DNA from: Chloroflexota bacterium
GTDB lineage: Bacteria; Chloroflexota; Anaerolineae; Ardenticatenales; Ardenticatenaceae
DNA length: 23,536 bases
Direction of reading: 5' to 3'
Assembly (NCBI GenBank): GCA_003520455.1
Contig: DOUV01000118.1
Location: 1 to 23,536, forward strand
The notes beneath the pieces are model-generated. The model was not told where the DNA came from. It saw only the letters and a list, made by a program, of their open reading frames with translations, and did not search any database. This document shows positions 1 through 8,366 of this stretch, piece after piece. The number at the start of each line of letters is the position of its first letter. Within the stretch, counting starts at the first letter, position 1. Made by a program: the position numbers and the translations under genes.

Positions 1-264
1 CGGGGTTGCCTCGCCGGCGGGTTCGGTGTGGCCGCTGATCACAGCCAGCGCCTGGCGCACTGATACCGTCTCGCCCTCCGCCACAAGAATACCGGCGAGG
101 ACGCCTGAAACCGGCGCCACGACGACCTCCGTTACCTTGTCGGCCTCGATCTCAACCACCGCCTCTCCCGCTTCGACGTGCGCGCCCTCCTCCTTGAGCC
201 AGCGCACCACCATCCCTTCCTGCATCCCCATACCCAGCGGGGGCAACACCACTTCCGTTTTCAT
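1..264 (-). CDS. Dihydrolipoamide acyltransferase (E2) N-terminal lipoyl domain, partial
   Basis: The first 88 residues of a minus-strand protein are visible; the rest lies beyond the left edge of the window. The whole visible part is a biotinyl/lipoyl-attachment domain. It opens with the LPPLGMGMQEG strand, carries the attachment motif EIEADKVTEV with the lipoylated lysine at K43, and has the second half-motif APVSGVLAGILVAEGETV. A Pro/Ala/Glu-rich stretch resembling an E2 linker begins near residue 82. In this family the swinging lipoyl arm carries acyl groups from E1 to E2 to CoA. With E1 alpha and beta at the far upstream end of the same strand, this is probably the E2 of that complex. 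The ATG at 264 has GGAG 11 nt upstream. A stand-alone biotinyl carrier protein is a less likely alternative. Confidence 0.85.
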   Translation of the reverse strand, partial: MKTEVVLPPLGMGMQEGMVVRWLKEEGAHVEAGEAVVEIEADKVTEVVVAPVSGVLAGILVAEGETVSVRQALAVISGHTEPAGEATP

Positions 265-337
265 AATGCGTGTTTCTCCAATATGCGAGTACTACAATCG
301 TACCGCGGCCCAAGAAGTGGACACCGAAATTCATGTA

Positions 338-343
338 ATTATA
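338..343 (-). promoter_or_regulatory. Possible -10 box for the E2 gene
   Basis: A perfect TATAAT occurs on the minus strand about 75 nt upstream of the E2 start codon. No good -35 hexamer lies 15-19 nt upstream (CCAGTC at 17 nt) and there is no extended -10 TG, so this is only a candidate. Confidence 0.25.
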
Positions 344-643
344 GTGTGAATAGGTTGGCTGACTGGCGATCCGCGGCTGTTGGAACAGGACAGGTGTTGG
401 AAAGCCGAGGGCTGGTCGAATGCGCGTGTGCCTGGCAGTGCACGCGACAGAGGCGCTCGCCGTGCATGGCACACTTCGCCGGGCAGGATCTATCCCGGGA
501 GTGCCCCGAGCGGCGCCGGCTTGCGCGCAAGGGCACGTCCTCCGCGCGCGAGCGGCCGAATTCCCGGCCACCGAGCATTCGCGTGACGGCAAGAGTCGGC
601 GCCGCCACGCCACAGAGGCACATGTCTCTGTACAGCTGAAGCG

Positions 644-660
644 GGCGCGCGGGCCGCGCC
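644..660 (-). terminator. GC-rich hairpin after the RraA-like gene
   Basis: GGCGCG (644-649) and CGCGCC (655-660) form a 6-bp all-GC stem with a 5-nt loop directly behind the RraA-like stop codon. There is no T-tract, so it may be an RNA-stabilising hairpin or weak pause rather than a true intrinsic terminator. Confidence 0.3.
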
Positions 661-661
661 G

Positions 662-1426
662 CTACCAGCGGTCGAACGGGAGGATCTGCTTCATCTCGGC
701 GATTGAGGCACCGCGTCGAATCGCGCTTTCGATGTTGTTCTCGATCTCGGACGCCGCCTTGGCGCGTATCAGGACCTCCTCCGCGTGCTCGACAGGGACG
801 ATCACGATCCCATCCCCATCGGCAAGCACCAGATCACCGGGCCGCACCTGGGTGCCAGCGCAGTGAATGATCCCATTGATCTCCGCCGCCTCTATCCGGA
901 GCTTCCCCGATCGCGGCGTCGCGCCGCGAGACCACACCGGATACCCGATCGAGCGCACGCTGTTGACGTCCCGTATCGCCCCATCCACGACGGTGCCGGC
1001 TAACCCCTGCCGGGACGCCCACGATGCGGAGAGGTTACCCATACACGAGACCGCCGCATTCCCGCCGGCATCGATGATCAGCACGTCGCCCGGTTGCGCC
1101 AGGAGGTAGGCATCGCGGTCGGCAAGCTTGGCCTTGGCCAGCCGGCAGTACCCTTCGGTCATCGTCGTCAGTTCCGGGACGTATCGAAGCGTGATCGCCG
1201 GCCCGGCGACGCGAGCACGAGGGTCCAGCGGGGCCAGGACACTGGCCGGGATCGTGCGGTCGATCCCGAACAGATCGAGCACGTCGGACACCGTCGAGGT
1301 CATGTTCGCGAGCTCCAAATAGCCCGCGACAAGCGCTGGCGGCGGCCTCCGGATTGTTGCGGTGGCGATTCGTTCCGGCGGGATCGTTCCGAGCATCTCC
1401 TTCAAGTGCTCTCCAGGCTCCATATT
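662..1426 (-). CDS. RraA-like / 4-hydroxy-4-methyl-2-oxoglutarate aldolase family protein
   Basis: This is a 254-residue protein of the RraA/HMG-CHA aldolase fold. The diagnostic stretch is GLAGTVVDGAIRDV, whose G-x3-DG-x2-RD pattern supplies substrate and metal contacts, preceded by a glycine-rich GNAAVSCMG loop. Catabolic members cleave 4-hydroxy-4-methyl-2-oxoglutarate or 4-carboxy-4-hydroxy-2-oxoadipate to pyruvate plus a second acid, or decarboxylate oxaloacetate; RraA itself is an RNase E regulator. The metabolic operon favours an aldolase or lyase role. The chosen ATG has GGAG 8 nt upstream. Another ATG lies at 1441, and a TTG at 1492 would overlap the preceding gene. The exact substrate is unknown. 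It is the last gene of the continuous minus operon. Confidence 0.8.
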   Translation of the reverse strand, partial: NMEPGEHLKEMLGTIPPERIATATIRRPPPALVAGYLELANMTSTVSDVLDLFGIDRTIPASVLAPLDPRARVAGPAITLRYVPELTTMTEGYCRLAKAKLADRDAYLLAQPGDVLIIDAGGNAAVSCMGNLSASWASRQGLAGTVVDGAIRDVNSVRSIGYPVWSRGATPRSGKLRIEAAEINGIIHCAGTQVRPGDLVLADGDGIVIVPVEHAEEVLIRAKAASEIENNIESAIRRGASIAEMKQILPFDRW

Positions 1427-1466
1427 CTGTTCTCCAGCCATCGCGCCCCCGGGTTGAATGTGAGCC

Positions 1467-2570
1467 TTACGGGCCGAGCGGCTCGATCCCAAGCTCTTTT
1501 CTAATCTGCTCCAGCCTTTTGAGTAGCGAGGATGAGATCGGAATGCCGTCTCGCGCTCTTTCCGCCCGGCAGAGCCACTCGCGTTCTCCAGGCATGAAAA
1601 TCTGTTCGAATCCCTCGCGCAACCGCGACGCCTTGATCCCCCGAATCAGCTCGTCCATCCGCGCCTTGAACCGCGCGACCGGCATGAACGCCTCGACGTT
1701 GATGGCGATCACCAGATGCCCGACATGCTGCGGCTCGTAGGTCGCCGCAGGCAGCACCGCGTCCGCGTGCCGGGCGGCAATCTGGATCGGAAAGGGAACG
1801 CCTACCCCGGCGCCGAACGCGGCCCCGGTCAGGACCCCCGCAAGGATGTCCACGATCAGCGCGATCGCGTACCCCTTATAGTCGCCTACCGGCAGGACCG
1901 TTCCCTCCAGCGCCTCGTCAGGGTCCTCGGTGATGAGCCCTTCCTTACTCAGGGCCCACCCATACGGAATGCGCTCCCCGGCCAGCGCCGCCATCCGGAT
2001 CTTGCTCCGCGCCACCACACTCATCGCCAGATCCATGACGACCGGCAGCTCCTCCCCCACCGGAACCGCGACCGACCACGGATTGTTGGACATCACCGGG
2101 CTGATCCCCCCCCAGGGCGCCATAGCCGGCGACGCATTGGTGAAGACCAGCCCAATCATCTCCTCCTTCGCCACCAGCATGGCATAATACGCCGCCGCGC
2201 CAAAGTGGCTGCTATTCCGCACACCGACCGAGCCTGTCCCCGCGGAAGAAGCCTTCGCGACCGCGATCTCCACGGCCCGGACGGTCGTGATCTGGCCGAG
2301 CCCGTTGTTTCCATCGAGAAGCGCGGTGGCGCTGGTCTCCTGAACGACGGTTGGCTCGGCCCGCGGGTCCCACCCTCCCTTGTGCAGCCGCGTGATATAC
2401 TCTGGCAGGAGGGCGATACCGTGTGAATCCACCCCGCGAAGACTCGCTTCCACAATCGTGTCGGCGACCAGATCCGCCCGCAAGGCAGGTACTCCCACCC
2501 GCTGAAAAGACGAACTGCAAAAGCGCCGCAGCGCACCGGCCGCGACCCTGGTCGACTGCTTCTGCCCCAC
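1467..2570 (-). CDS. Malate/L-lactate dehydrogenase family (Ldh2-type) NAD(P)-dependent oxidoreductase
   Basis: This 367-residue protein matches the Ldh2 family (YlbC, AllD, ComC, malate dehydrogenase) across its length. Visible signatures are RGVDSHG (residues 45-51), NSSHFGAAAYY with the conserved His122, the ASPAMAPWGG loop, and the C-terminal GDYKGYAIAL motif. Family members interconvert 2-hydroxyacids and 2-oxoacids using a nicotinamide cofactor; known substrates include malate, ureidoglycolate, sulfolactate and 2,3-diketogulonate. The start is GTG with GGAG 6 nt upstream, and the gap to the upstream gene is 24 bp. In this operon it could make the 2-oxoacid used by the E1/E2 complex or the ComDE-like decarboxylase. 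The substrate is not deducible from sequence alone. Confidence 0.9.
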   Translation of the reverse strand: MGQKQSTRVAAGALRRFCSSSFQRVGVPALRADLVADTIVEASLRGVDSHGIALLPEYITRLHKGGWDPRAEPTVVQETSATALLDGNNGLGQITTVRAVEIAVAKASSAGTGSVGVRNSSHFGAAAYYAMLVAKEEMIGLVFTNASPAMAPWGGISPVMSNNPWSVAVPVGEELPVVMDLAMSVVARSKIRMAALAGERIPYGWALSKEGLITEDPDEALEGTVLPVGDYKGYAIALIVDILAGVLTGAAFGAGVGVPFPIQIAARHADAVLPAATYEPQHVGHLVIAINVEAFMPVARFKARMDELIRGIKASRLREGFEQIFMPGEREWLCRAERARDGIPISSSLLKRLEQIRKELGIEPLGP

Positions 2571-2594
2571 GGTGATCTCCCCGCTGCGCGCCGA

Positions 2595-3803
2595 CTAGCC
2601 GGCGCGCAGCACTTCAAGGGCGAGTTCGCGCACCCTGTCATCGGAGAGAGGCTGCTTCGTTTGCTCGGCCTCCTCCTTGATGCGCTCGGAAAGCTTTTCC
2701 ACGTCCTCGTCCGACATGTCCAGTTGGAGCTGCTGCAACTTCGCTTTTACCGAGTGCTTGCCGCTCTTCTTGCCGATCAGGATGTTCGTCTTCTGCCCGA
2801 CGACCTCCGGGTTGTAGGACTGAGCGACGAACGGGTTGCGCAGGAAGCCGCCGACGACCAGGCCGGCCTCCTGGGCAAAGGCCCCCTCGCCGACGACTGC
2901 CTTGTGCCGCTGCAGGCGCACACCGGTAAGCTCCTGCAGGAGCGCGGAGGCCGCATGGAGTCCTTCCAGCCGAAGGCCCGTCTTTACCCCGTACAAGAGC
3001 TCCAGCGCCAGCGCGACCTCTTCAGTGGCCGCCCCACCCGCGCGCTCGCCCATCCCGTTGAGCGTGGTGGAAACCACCTCCGCGCCAGCGCTCACCCCGG
3101 CGATGGTATTGGCCACCGCCAGGCCGAAGTCGTCGTGGCAGTGGACCTCAATCGGGCGGTCAAGCATTTGCTTCATCGCGCGCACCAGGAACCGGATCGT
3201 CTCCGGGGTGGCGCTTCCCACCGTGTCGACCAGCCGGACGCGGTCCACGTGCCCCTCCCGGCCGAGCGTGGACAAAAAGGTCGATAGGAAGCTGAGATCG
3301 CAGCGCGTCGTATCGTACGGGCTCATCGTCACGAAGAGCCCCTGGCTATGCGCATAATTCGATAGCTCCACCGCCGTCGAGACGATGCGCTCGTGCGACC
3401 ATCGGAGCTTGTGTTCGATCTGGAGGTACCCGAACGGGACGCTGATACTGACACCCCAGACCCCGCAGTCGATGGCCCGGTCGACGTCCTCTTTGTTTGC
3501 CATCACGATTGCCAACACTTTGGCCCGGAGGCCGGCATTCGCGATCGCCTTGATCGTCCCGCGCTCCTCCAGGGAGATTGCCGGCATGCCCGCCTCGAGT
3601 TGCGGGATCCCGAGCGCATCCAGGCAATGCGCCAGGCGCAGCTTCTCATCGCGCCGCAGCACCACCCCGGCCTGTTGCTCGCCCTCGCGCAGCGTACAAT
3701 CCACCATTGTCACCTCGGACGGTGGGTGCACGGCGGAGCGGACCTCACTCGCGAAATTGAACGGGCTTACATACCACTGTTCACTCTGCCACGGTTCACT
3801 CAT
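2595..3803 (-). CDS. Homocitrate/citramalate synthase-like DRE-TIM metallolyase
   Basis: This 402-residue protein has an HMGL-like TIM barrel with the motif DCTLREGEQQAG (D35, R39, E40) and the metal-binding pair HCHDD (H221, H223). These are the hallmarks of homocitrate, isopropylmalate and citramalate synthases and of HMG-CoA lyase. A short alpha-helical C-terminal region with GKKSGKHSVKAKL follows, but the LeuA allosteric domain is absent, so feedback-regulated leucine synthesis is unlikely. The family condenses an acyl-CoA with a 2-oxoacid, or runs the retro-aldol reaction. Its ATG overlaps the upstream aldolase stop by 8 bp (ATGAGTGA), which suggests translational coupling. It may add or remove an acetyl unit in the pathway; the direction is unknown. 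Confidence 0.85.
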   Translation of the reverse strand: MSEPWQSEQWYVSPFNFASEVRSAVHPPSEVTMVDCTLREGEQQAGVVLRRDEKLRLAHCLDALGIPQLEAGMPAISLEERGTIKAIANAGLRAKVLAIVMANKEDVDRAIDCGVWGVSISVPFGYLQIEHKLRWSHERIVSTAVELSNYAHSQGLFVTMSPYDTTRCDLSFLSTFLSTLGREGHVDRVRLVDTVGSATPETIRFLVRAMKQMLDRPIEVHCHDDFGLAVANTIAGVSAGAEVVSTTLNGMGERAGGAATEEVALALELLYGVKTGLRLEGLHAASALLQELTGVRLQRHKAVVGEGAFAQEAGLVVGGFLRNPFVAQSYNPEVVGQKTNILIGKKSGKHSVKAKLQQLQLDMSDEDVEKLSERIKEEAEQTKQPLSDDRVRELALEVLRAG

Positions 3804-4572
3804 CGCGTTTCAATGCCTCCCGGCACGCTCGCACAAAAAGCGACACATCGGTCCCGAGGTAGAACAGATCCACGTCGCGCTCGATCCAGGGCTGGAGTGA
3901 CAGCAGACCGCCCCACATCATGACCGTTTTCCCCGCCTGCTTGCTGATCTGTACGATCCGCGCACAGGCCGCTTCGAGACGCGGGTCCAACCCTTGCGCG
4001 CTGGGGGGCGGCGTCCCCAGAGCGTGCGATAGATCAAAGAGCCCGGCCCAGACGCCTTCGACGCCGGGGACGGCGACGATTTCCTCGAGGTTCCGCAGGG
4101 CTTCCGCAGTTTCGACGATGATCCAGACCGCAAGCTCCTCGTTAAGGCGGCGCATGGCGGTTTCATAGGGGACAACCGAGTACCTGGCGGCCCGGGATGT
4201 GGGTGAGGCGCCACGGCGCCCGACGGGCTCGTAGCGAACACTCTCCACAAACAGCGCCACTTCCCGCGCATCATTCACCTTCGGGGCGATGACGCCCTGG
4301 ATTCCGAGATCGAGCACGGCGTCGAGATTCTCGGAATCAGGCTTCGCGACCCGGACGAAAGCGGGCAGCCCAGCGCCATTCGCCGCCCGTACCATGTGCT
4401 CCAGCGTCTCGATCGTGATGGGCGAATGCTCCAGATCGATGACAACCAGGTCGAAGCCGCAGTAGGCTGCGATCTCGACCAGATGCGGGCTCGGTAACTT
4501 CGCCACGATCGTGCGCCCGACGCGCCCCTTGCTTGCAAGCGCTCGAAGAAGATTGCTCTGCACCTCTACCAT
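3796..4572 (-). CDS. HpcH/HpaI family class II aldolase
   Basis: This 258-residue protein has the HpcH/HpaI aldolase/citrate lyase TIM barrel. DLEHSP follows the first strands, IIVETAEALRN supplies a metal-ligand glutamate, and VWAGLFDLSHALG supplies the aspartate ligand. RGASPTSRAARY corresponds to the family's RG...RA(S)R(W) substrate loop. Relatives cleave 2-oxo-4-hydroxy acids to pyruvate and an aldehyde (HpaI) or split acyl-CoA thioesters. The ATG has GAGG 6 nt upstream, and only 3 bp separate it from hyuB. As a pyruvate-forming aldolase it would fit the 2-oxoacid decarboxylases of the cluster, but this is inference. Confidence 0.88.
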   Translation of the reverse strand: MVEVQSNLLRALASKGRVGRTIVAKLPSPHLVEIAAYCGFDLVVIDLEHSPITIETLEHMVRAANGAGLPAFVRVAKPDSENLDAVLDLGIQGVIAPKVNDAREVALFVESVRYEPVGRRGASPTSRAARYSVVPYETAMRRLNEELAVWIIVETAEALRNLEEIVAVPGVEGVWAGLFDLSHALGTPPPSAQGLDPRLEAACARIVQISKQAGKTVMMWGGLLSLQPWIERDVDLFYLGTDVSLFVRACREALKRDE

Positions 4573-4575
4573 CGC

Positions 4576-6258
4576 TCACCTCTCAGTGTCGGACCCGGCC
4601 GGGCCCGATCCATAGATCTCGCGCGCCTGGCGCTCGTCGACGTAGCCCAGGCACAGATCGCGGGCAACCGCCTCGCTCGCGCGCTGGCGGGGATCGCCGA
4701 AGCCGCCACCGCCGGGCGACTTGAGCACGATGAGGTCACCTCGGCGCAGCTCCCAGCGCGACACCTTCGTCCGCAGAGGCGGCCGGTGCTCGACCCCATC
4801 GCGCACGACGAGAAACTCCGTCCCCGTGGGCGAGGGATATCCGCACTCGACGCCGTGCGGCGGATGCTTCGATCGATCGCCCATCAGCGACAGATACGCT
4901 TGCTGTGCATCGAGCCGGAAGCCGTACTCGGTGCCAAGCCCCCCGCGATGTTTCCCCGCGCCGGCGCTCCCCTCGCGCAGCCGGTACCACTCAAACAGCA
5001 CGGGGAAGCGCGTCTCGTACACCTCGATCGGGACCATCTGGGCATGGCCCATCGGCGGGTTCGCGCCGCAGAGTCCATCGTGCTCCAGCGTGCCGCCGTA
5101 CCCGCCGGAGATGTTGAAGAGCGCCACGTAAAAGCGGCCACTCTCCGCCCGACCCGAGAGCGTGATGGCCGAGCTGGTGGAAAAGTTCCCCGCACCAAGG
5201 TGGGCCGCCCCTGCCTGGCGCAGCACCTCGAGCACCACGTCGATCACGCGCTGCGCCGCCTCCGTATAACCGCCGACCGGCCGCGGGGGCGGTGCGTTCA
5301 CGAAAGTCGTGTCCGGCGCGTGGATGGCGACCTGTTTGAAGGCGCCCGCGTTGATGGGCACACTCGGGAAGGCATGCTTTATCGCGGCGTAACAGGCGGA
5401 GACCGTCGTCGGCAGTGCGAGATTCAGCGGCCCGACGCACGGCGGCGAGCTGCCCGCGAAATCGAACTCGATCCGGCCCCCGCCGACGGTGAGGGTCGCC
5501 CGGATCTCCAACTCAGCGTCGGTCACACCGTCATTGTCTAGATAGTCCCGCGCCGTATACACCCCGGGCGCCAGTTCCTCAAGGATGCTCTCCATGAGCT
5601 TCTGGGAGCGCAGGTTGATCTCCGCGACGATGTCCAAAATCCGCTGTCGGCCCACACGGCGGATGAGGTCGCGCAACCGCTGCTCGCCGACGTCGAGCGC
5701 GGCCAGCTGGGCGCGCAGATCCCCCTCGATGTCGTCTGGAACGCGCGTATTCGCCCGCAGCAATTCGAGCGTGTGGGGAAGGATCTGCCCCTCGCTGGCA
5801 ACCGGCAGGGGCGGGAGCCGGATGCCTTCTTGATAGATGTCCTTCGCGTCCGGAGTCCAGCCGCCCGGGGTCGTGCCCCCCAGATCCATCCAGTGGGCGG
5901 TACTGCCGAGGTAGAGCATCGGCTGGCCCGCTTCGTCAGCGAGCAGGCGGATGAGCTTGACATCTTGCAGGTGCGTTCCGACGAGGTACGGGTCGTTGAG
6001 CACGTAGGTGGTTCCGGCGACTGCCCCTCGGTTCTTGAGCGTCTTGACCGCGAACTCCATGCTCCCGATGAAAATAGGCATCCCACCGGCGCCCTGGACG
6101 ATGGTGTTCCCATCCGAGTCGAAGATGCCGTGCGCGCGGTCGTTAGCTTCCGAGATGATCGGCGAGAACGCCGTGCGGACCAGCACGGAGTCCATCTCGT
6201 CGGCGATCTGTTCCAGTTGGCTCCGAATGACCGCGATCTCCGCCGGTTGTAATGCCAT
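4576..6258 (-). CDS. hyuB: Hydantoinase B/oxoprolinase family protein
   Basis: This 560-residue protein is of normal family length. The N-terminal half holds SEANDRAHGIFDSDGN and the motif VLNDPYLVGTHLQDVKL, both typical of HyuB. The C-terminal half holds the GGGRIEFDFAGSS region and the Gly-rich GAGKHRGGLGTEYGF, and the end GGGGFGDPRQR is characteristic. With HyuA it forms an ATP-dependent enzyme that opens hydantoins or 5-oxoproline; the same fold occurs in acetone and acetophenone carboxylases. The separation from hyuA is 3 bp, so the two are co-translated. No third small acetone-carboxylase-type subunit is seen nearby, which mildly favours a hydantoinase/oxoprolinase role over a carboxylase. 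Confidence 0.9.
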   Translation of the reverse strand: MALQPAEIAVIRSQLEQIADEMDSVLVRTAFSPIISEANDRAHGIFDSDGNTIVQGAGGMPIFIGSMEFAVKTLKNRGAVAGTTYVLNDPYLVGTHLQDVKLIRLLADEAGQPMLYLGSTAHWMDLGGTTPGGWTPDAKDIYQEGIRLPPLPVASEGQILPHTLELLRANTRVPDDIEGDLRAQLAALDVGEQRLRDLIRRVGRQRILDIVAEINLRSQKLMESILEELAPGVYTARDYLDNDGVTDAELEIRATLTVGGGRIEFDFAGSSPPCVGPLNLALPTTVSACYAAIKHAFPSVPINAGAFKQVAIHAPDTTFVNAPPPRPVGGYTEAAQRVIDVVLEVLRQAGAAHLGAGNFSTSSAITLSGRAESGRFYVALFNISGGYGGTLEHDGLCGANPPMGHAQMVPIEVYETRFPVLFEWYRLREGSAGAGKHRGGLGTEYGFRLDAQQAYLSLMGDRSKHPPHGVECGYPSPTGTEFLVVRDGVEHRPPLRTKVSRWELRRGDLIVLKSPGGGGFGDPRQRASEAVARDLCLGYVDERQAREIYGSGPAGSDTER

Positions 6259-6261
6259 CGT

Positions 6262-8295
6262 CTATCCTTCCAGGACGATCTGCCCGAAGTCGTCTAGCCC
6301 GGCGCAGCCCCCCGGTTCCACCATGATGGTGGTATCGACTTGTTGGATGACGAGCGGCCCCTGCTCGCGTCTTCCCGGCTGCAGGGCGCTCCGCGGGATG
6401 ACGGGCACCTCCAGCATCCGGCCATCGAAGTAGAGCTTGTGTGACTCGTTTATCGCGTTCCGCTGTTGTTGGGCCGGCTCATTCTGCAGCGCCAGGAGGT
6501 CGATCTTTGGTCTGACGCCCCGGACATGGGTGCGCAAGTTGACGAGCCGCAGGGAGGTAGCGCTGGGGGGTAGCTGCCGGAAGCGCTGGAGATACTGGCT
6601 CATGAACTGGCGCTTGAGGTCGGCAATCGACCAGCCGCGCTCGAGCCCTTCCAGCCGGAAGGTATGCGTTTGCCCTTCGTAGATGATGTCGGCCGCGTAC
6701 ACAATCTCGATCTGCGACGCGTCCAGCCCCTCGGCCAACAGGAGTTGCGTGCCGGCGGCGCGCTGCTCGTCCAGGATCGCCCACAGATGCACCGCATCGA
6801 CGCTCTTCCAGGCCCAGTTGACGGTCCGCACGAAATCGTGGCGGACATCGGCTAGCAGCGCCCCGAGCGCCGAGAAAACCCCAGGATACTGGGGGACGAT
6901 CGTCCGGCGGACGGCGAGGGCCCGCGCGACCTGCATGGCGTGGAGCGGGCCACCGCCGCCATATGCGAGCAGGTCGAACTCGGCCGGATCGTGGCCGCGC
7001 TCGACTGATACCTGCCGGAGCGCGCCGGTCATCCGGGCGTTCACCACCTGCAGGATCGCCTCGGCCGCGCGATAGACGTCCAGGCCCAAGGGCTGCGCGA
7101 CCCGCGTCTTGATAGCGCTGAAAGCGGCCTCCTCATCGAACTCGTCCAGCGCGCCGATGGGAAAGCGAGAGTCGATCCTGCCCAGCACCAGGTTGGCATC
7201 GGTCACCGTCGGCGCCTCGCCTCGGCGCCCGTAGCAGGCAGGGCCGGGGTCGGCGCCGGCGCTTTGGGGGCCGACATGGAGGAAGCCTCCCGGATCGACC
7301 CAGGCGATGCTGCCGCCCCCCGCCCCGATGGTGATCACATCCACCATCGGCACCCGCACGGGGATGCCGAACTCGACGCGCGTCTCTTCGCGCAGGATCG
7401 GCTCTCCATCGACGAGGAGGCTCACGTCACAGCTCGTTCCCCCCATGTCGAAGGTGATCAGGTCGTGGTAGCGCGCGGCCTCCCCCAAGGAGGAGGCCGC
7501 CACCACGCCCGCGGCCGGGCCCGAAAGGATCATGTTGACGGCGAACTGTTCGCCCAAATTCGCGGCCACGAGGCCCCCGTTCGACTGGACGACGAAGACA
7601 TCGGCGTGACATCCTGCCCGGCGCAGCCCGGTCTGCAGCGAATGGACATGATCCGCCACCAGCGGCATCAGGTAGCCGCCGACGACCGCCGTGCTGGTCC
7701 GCTCGAACTCGCGCCACTCGGGCAGCAAGACCGAGGAGAGCACGATCCTATCGGGGGGCCAGCCCGCCGCAACCAGGATCTCTCGGATCGCCCGTTCGTT
7801 CGCCGGGTTGGCGTACGAATGGAGAAGGCTGACAATCACGACCTCGGCGCCCTTGCTCTTCAGGTACTGGGCCGCGGCGCCGACCTCCGCCGGGTCGGGT
7901 TGGCGCAAAATGCTCCCGTCATAGCGCGTGCGCTCGTCGATCTCGACCCGGCGGTCGCGCGGGATCAATGGCTCAAACGAGCCCTCCAGGCCGAACAGAT
8001 TCGGCCGGTCCCGTCTGCGGAGTTCCAGCACGTCGCGAAAACCGCGCGTGGTGATCAGGCCGGAGGGCGCGCCTCGCCGCTGCAGAATAGCATTGGTGGC
8101 CACCGTCGTGCCATAGACCAGCACGTCGATGGTCGCCGGATCGGCCGCCAAATCCTGCACCAATCCGACCACCGGCCGCGATGGGTCGTACGGGTTCGAC
8201 CGCACTTTCCCGATCGACACCCGCCGGGATTGGCTGTCGTAAAGCACATAGTCGGTGAAGGTCCCGCCGGTATCAATTCCTAGCCGGAGACTCAT
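6262..8295 (-). CDS. hyuA: Hydantoinase A/oxoprolinase family ATPase subunit
   Basis: This 677-residue protein begins with the ASKHA-type phosphate-binding loop RLGIDTGGTFTDYVLYD. A second nucleotide loop follows in the middle (TFDMGGTSCDVSL), then the Gly-rich ITIGAGGGSIAWVD and LLAYGGGGPLHAM. These are the marks of the HyuA/5-oxoprolinase N-terminal half, which phosphorylates the carbonyl of a cyclic amide, imide or ketone so that HyuB can hydrolyse or carboxylate it. Length is normal and no motif appears broken. The ATG is preceded by AGAGG at 4 nt. A 71-bp gap holding a GC palindrome separates it from the upstream metallo-hydrolase gene. Confidence 0.92.
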   Translation of the reverse strand: MSLRLGIDTGGTFTDYVLYDSQSRRVSIGKVRSNPYDPSRPVVGLVQDLAADPATIDVLVYGTTVATNAILQRRGAPSGLITTRGFRDVLELRRRDRPNLFGLEGSFEPLIPRDRRVEIDERTRYDGSILRQPDPAEVGAAAQYLKSKGAEVVIVSLLHSYANPANERAIREILVAAGWPPDRIVLSSVLLPEWREFERTSTAVVGGYLMPLVADHVHSLQTGLRRAGCHADVFVVQSNGGLVAANLGEQFAVNMILSGPAAGVVAASSLGEAARYHDLITFDMGGTSCDVSLLVDGEPILREETRVEFGIPVRVPMVDVITIGAGGGSIAWVDPGGFLHVGPQSAGADPGPACYGRRGEAPTVTDANLVLGRIDSRFPIGALDEFDEEAAFSAIKTRVAQPLGLDVYRAAEAILQVVNARMTGALRQVSVERGHDPAEFDLLAYGGGGPLHAMQVARALAVRRTIVPQYPGVFSALGALLADVRHDFVRTVNWAWKSVDAVHLWAILDEQRAAGTQLLLAEGLDASQIEIVYAADIIYEGQTHTFRLEGLERGWSIADLKRQFMSQYLQRFRQLPPSATSLRLVNLRTHVRGVRPKIDLLALQNEPAQQQRNAINESHKLYFDGRMLEVPVIPRSALQPGRREQGPLVIQQVDTTIMVEPGGCAGLDDFGQIVLEG

Positions 8296-8346
8296 ACATC
8301 CTCTTCTTCGCGATCACAAGGCAGCGCGCCGGTGCGGCGGAGGCAG

Positions 8347-8360
8347 CGCCGCGCGCGGCG
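8347..8360. repeat. Perfect 14-bp CG palindrome between the MBL gene and hyuA
   Basis: CGCCGCGCGCGGCG is its own reverse complement and lies 6 bp past the metallo-hydrolase stop codon. As RNA it can fold to a 5-bp stem with a CGCG loop. It may be a processing or stabilising element at the junction of the transport and enzyme halves of the operon; chance is possible in DNA this GC-rich. Confidence 0.3.
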
Positions 8361-8366
8361 AGCGTA

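Larger units (their letters stand above)
265..661. other. 397-bp gap between the E2 and RraA-like genes
   Basis: I see no convincing gene here; the open frames on both strands have no recognisable motifs and are Arg/Ala/Cys-rich. Three local structures stand out. A GC-only inverted repeat lies just past the RraA-like stop (644-660). A 6-bp inverted repeat ACAGAG/CTCTGT spans 612-631. A TATAAT hexamer on the minus strand (338-343) may be the -10 of a separate E2 promoter. A 15-bp GTAC-N7-GTAC palindrome spans 289-303. The gap suggests that E2 may have its own transcription start rather than depending only on read-through. Confidence 0.5.

Noticed and set aside
7264..8283. 339-codon plus-strand frame opposite hyuA
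   Set aside because: His/Asp/Arg/Gln-rich with no family motif; it is the antisense of a clear HyuA gene in GC-rich DNA.
4576..8295. Acetone or acetophenone carboxylase
   Set aside because: HyuA/HyuB homologues fit, but no small third subunit or typical partner genes are present; hydantoinase/oxoprolinase is the safer call.
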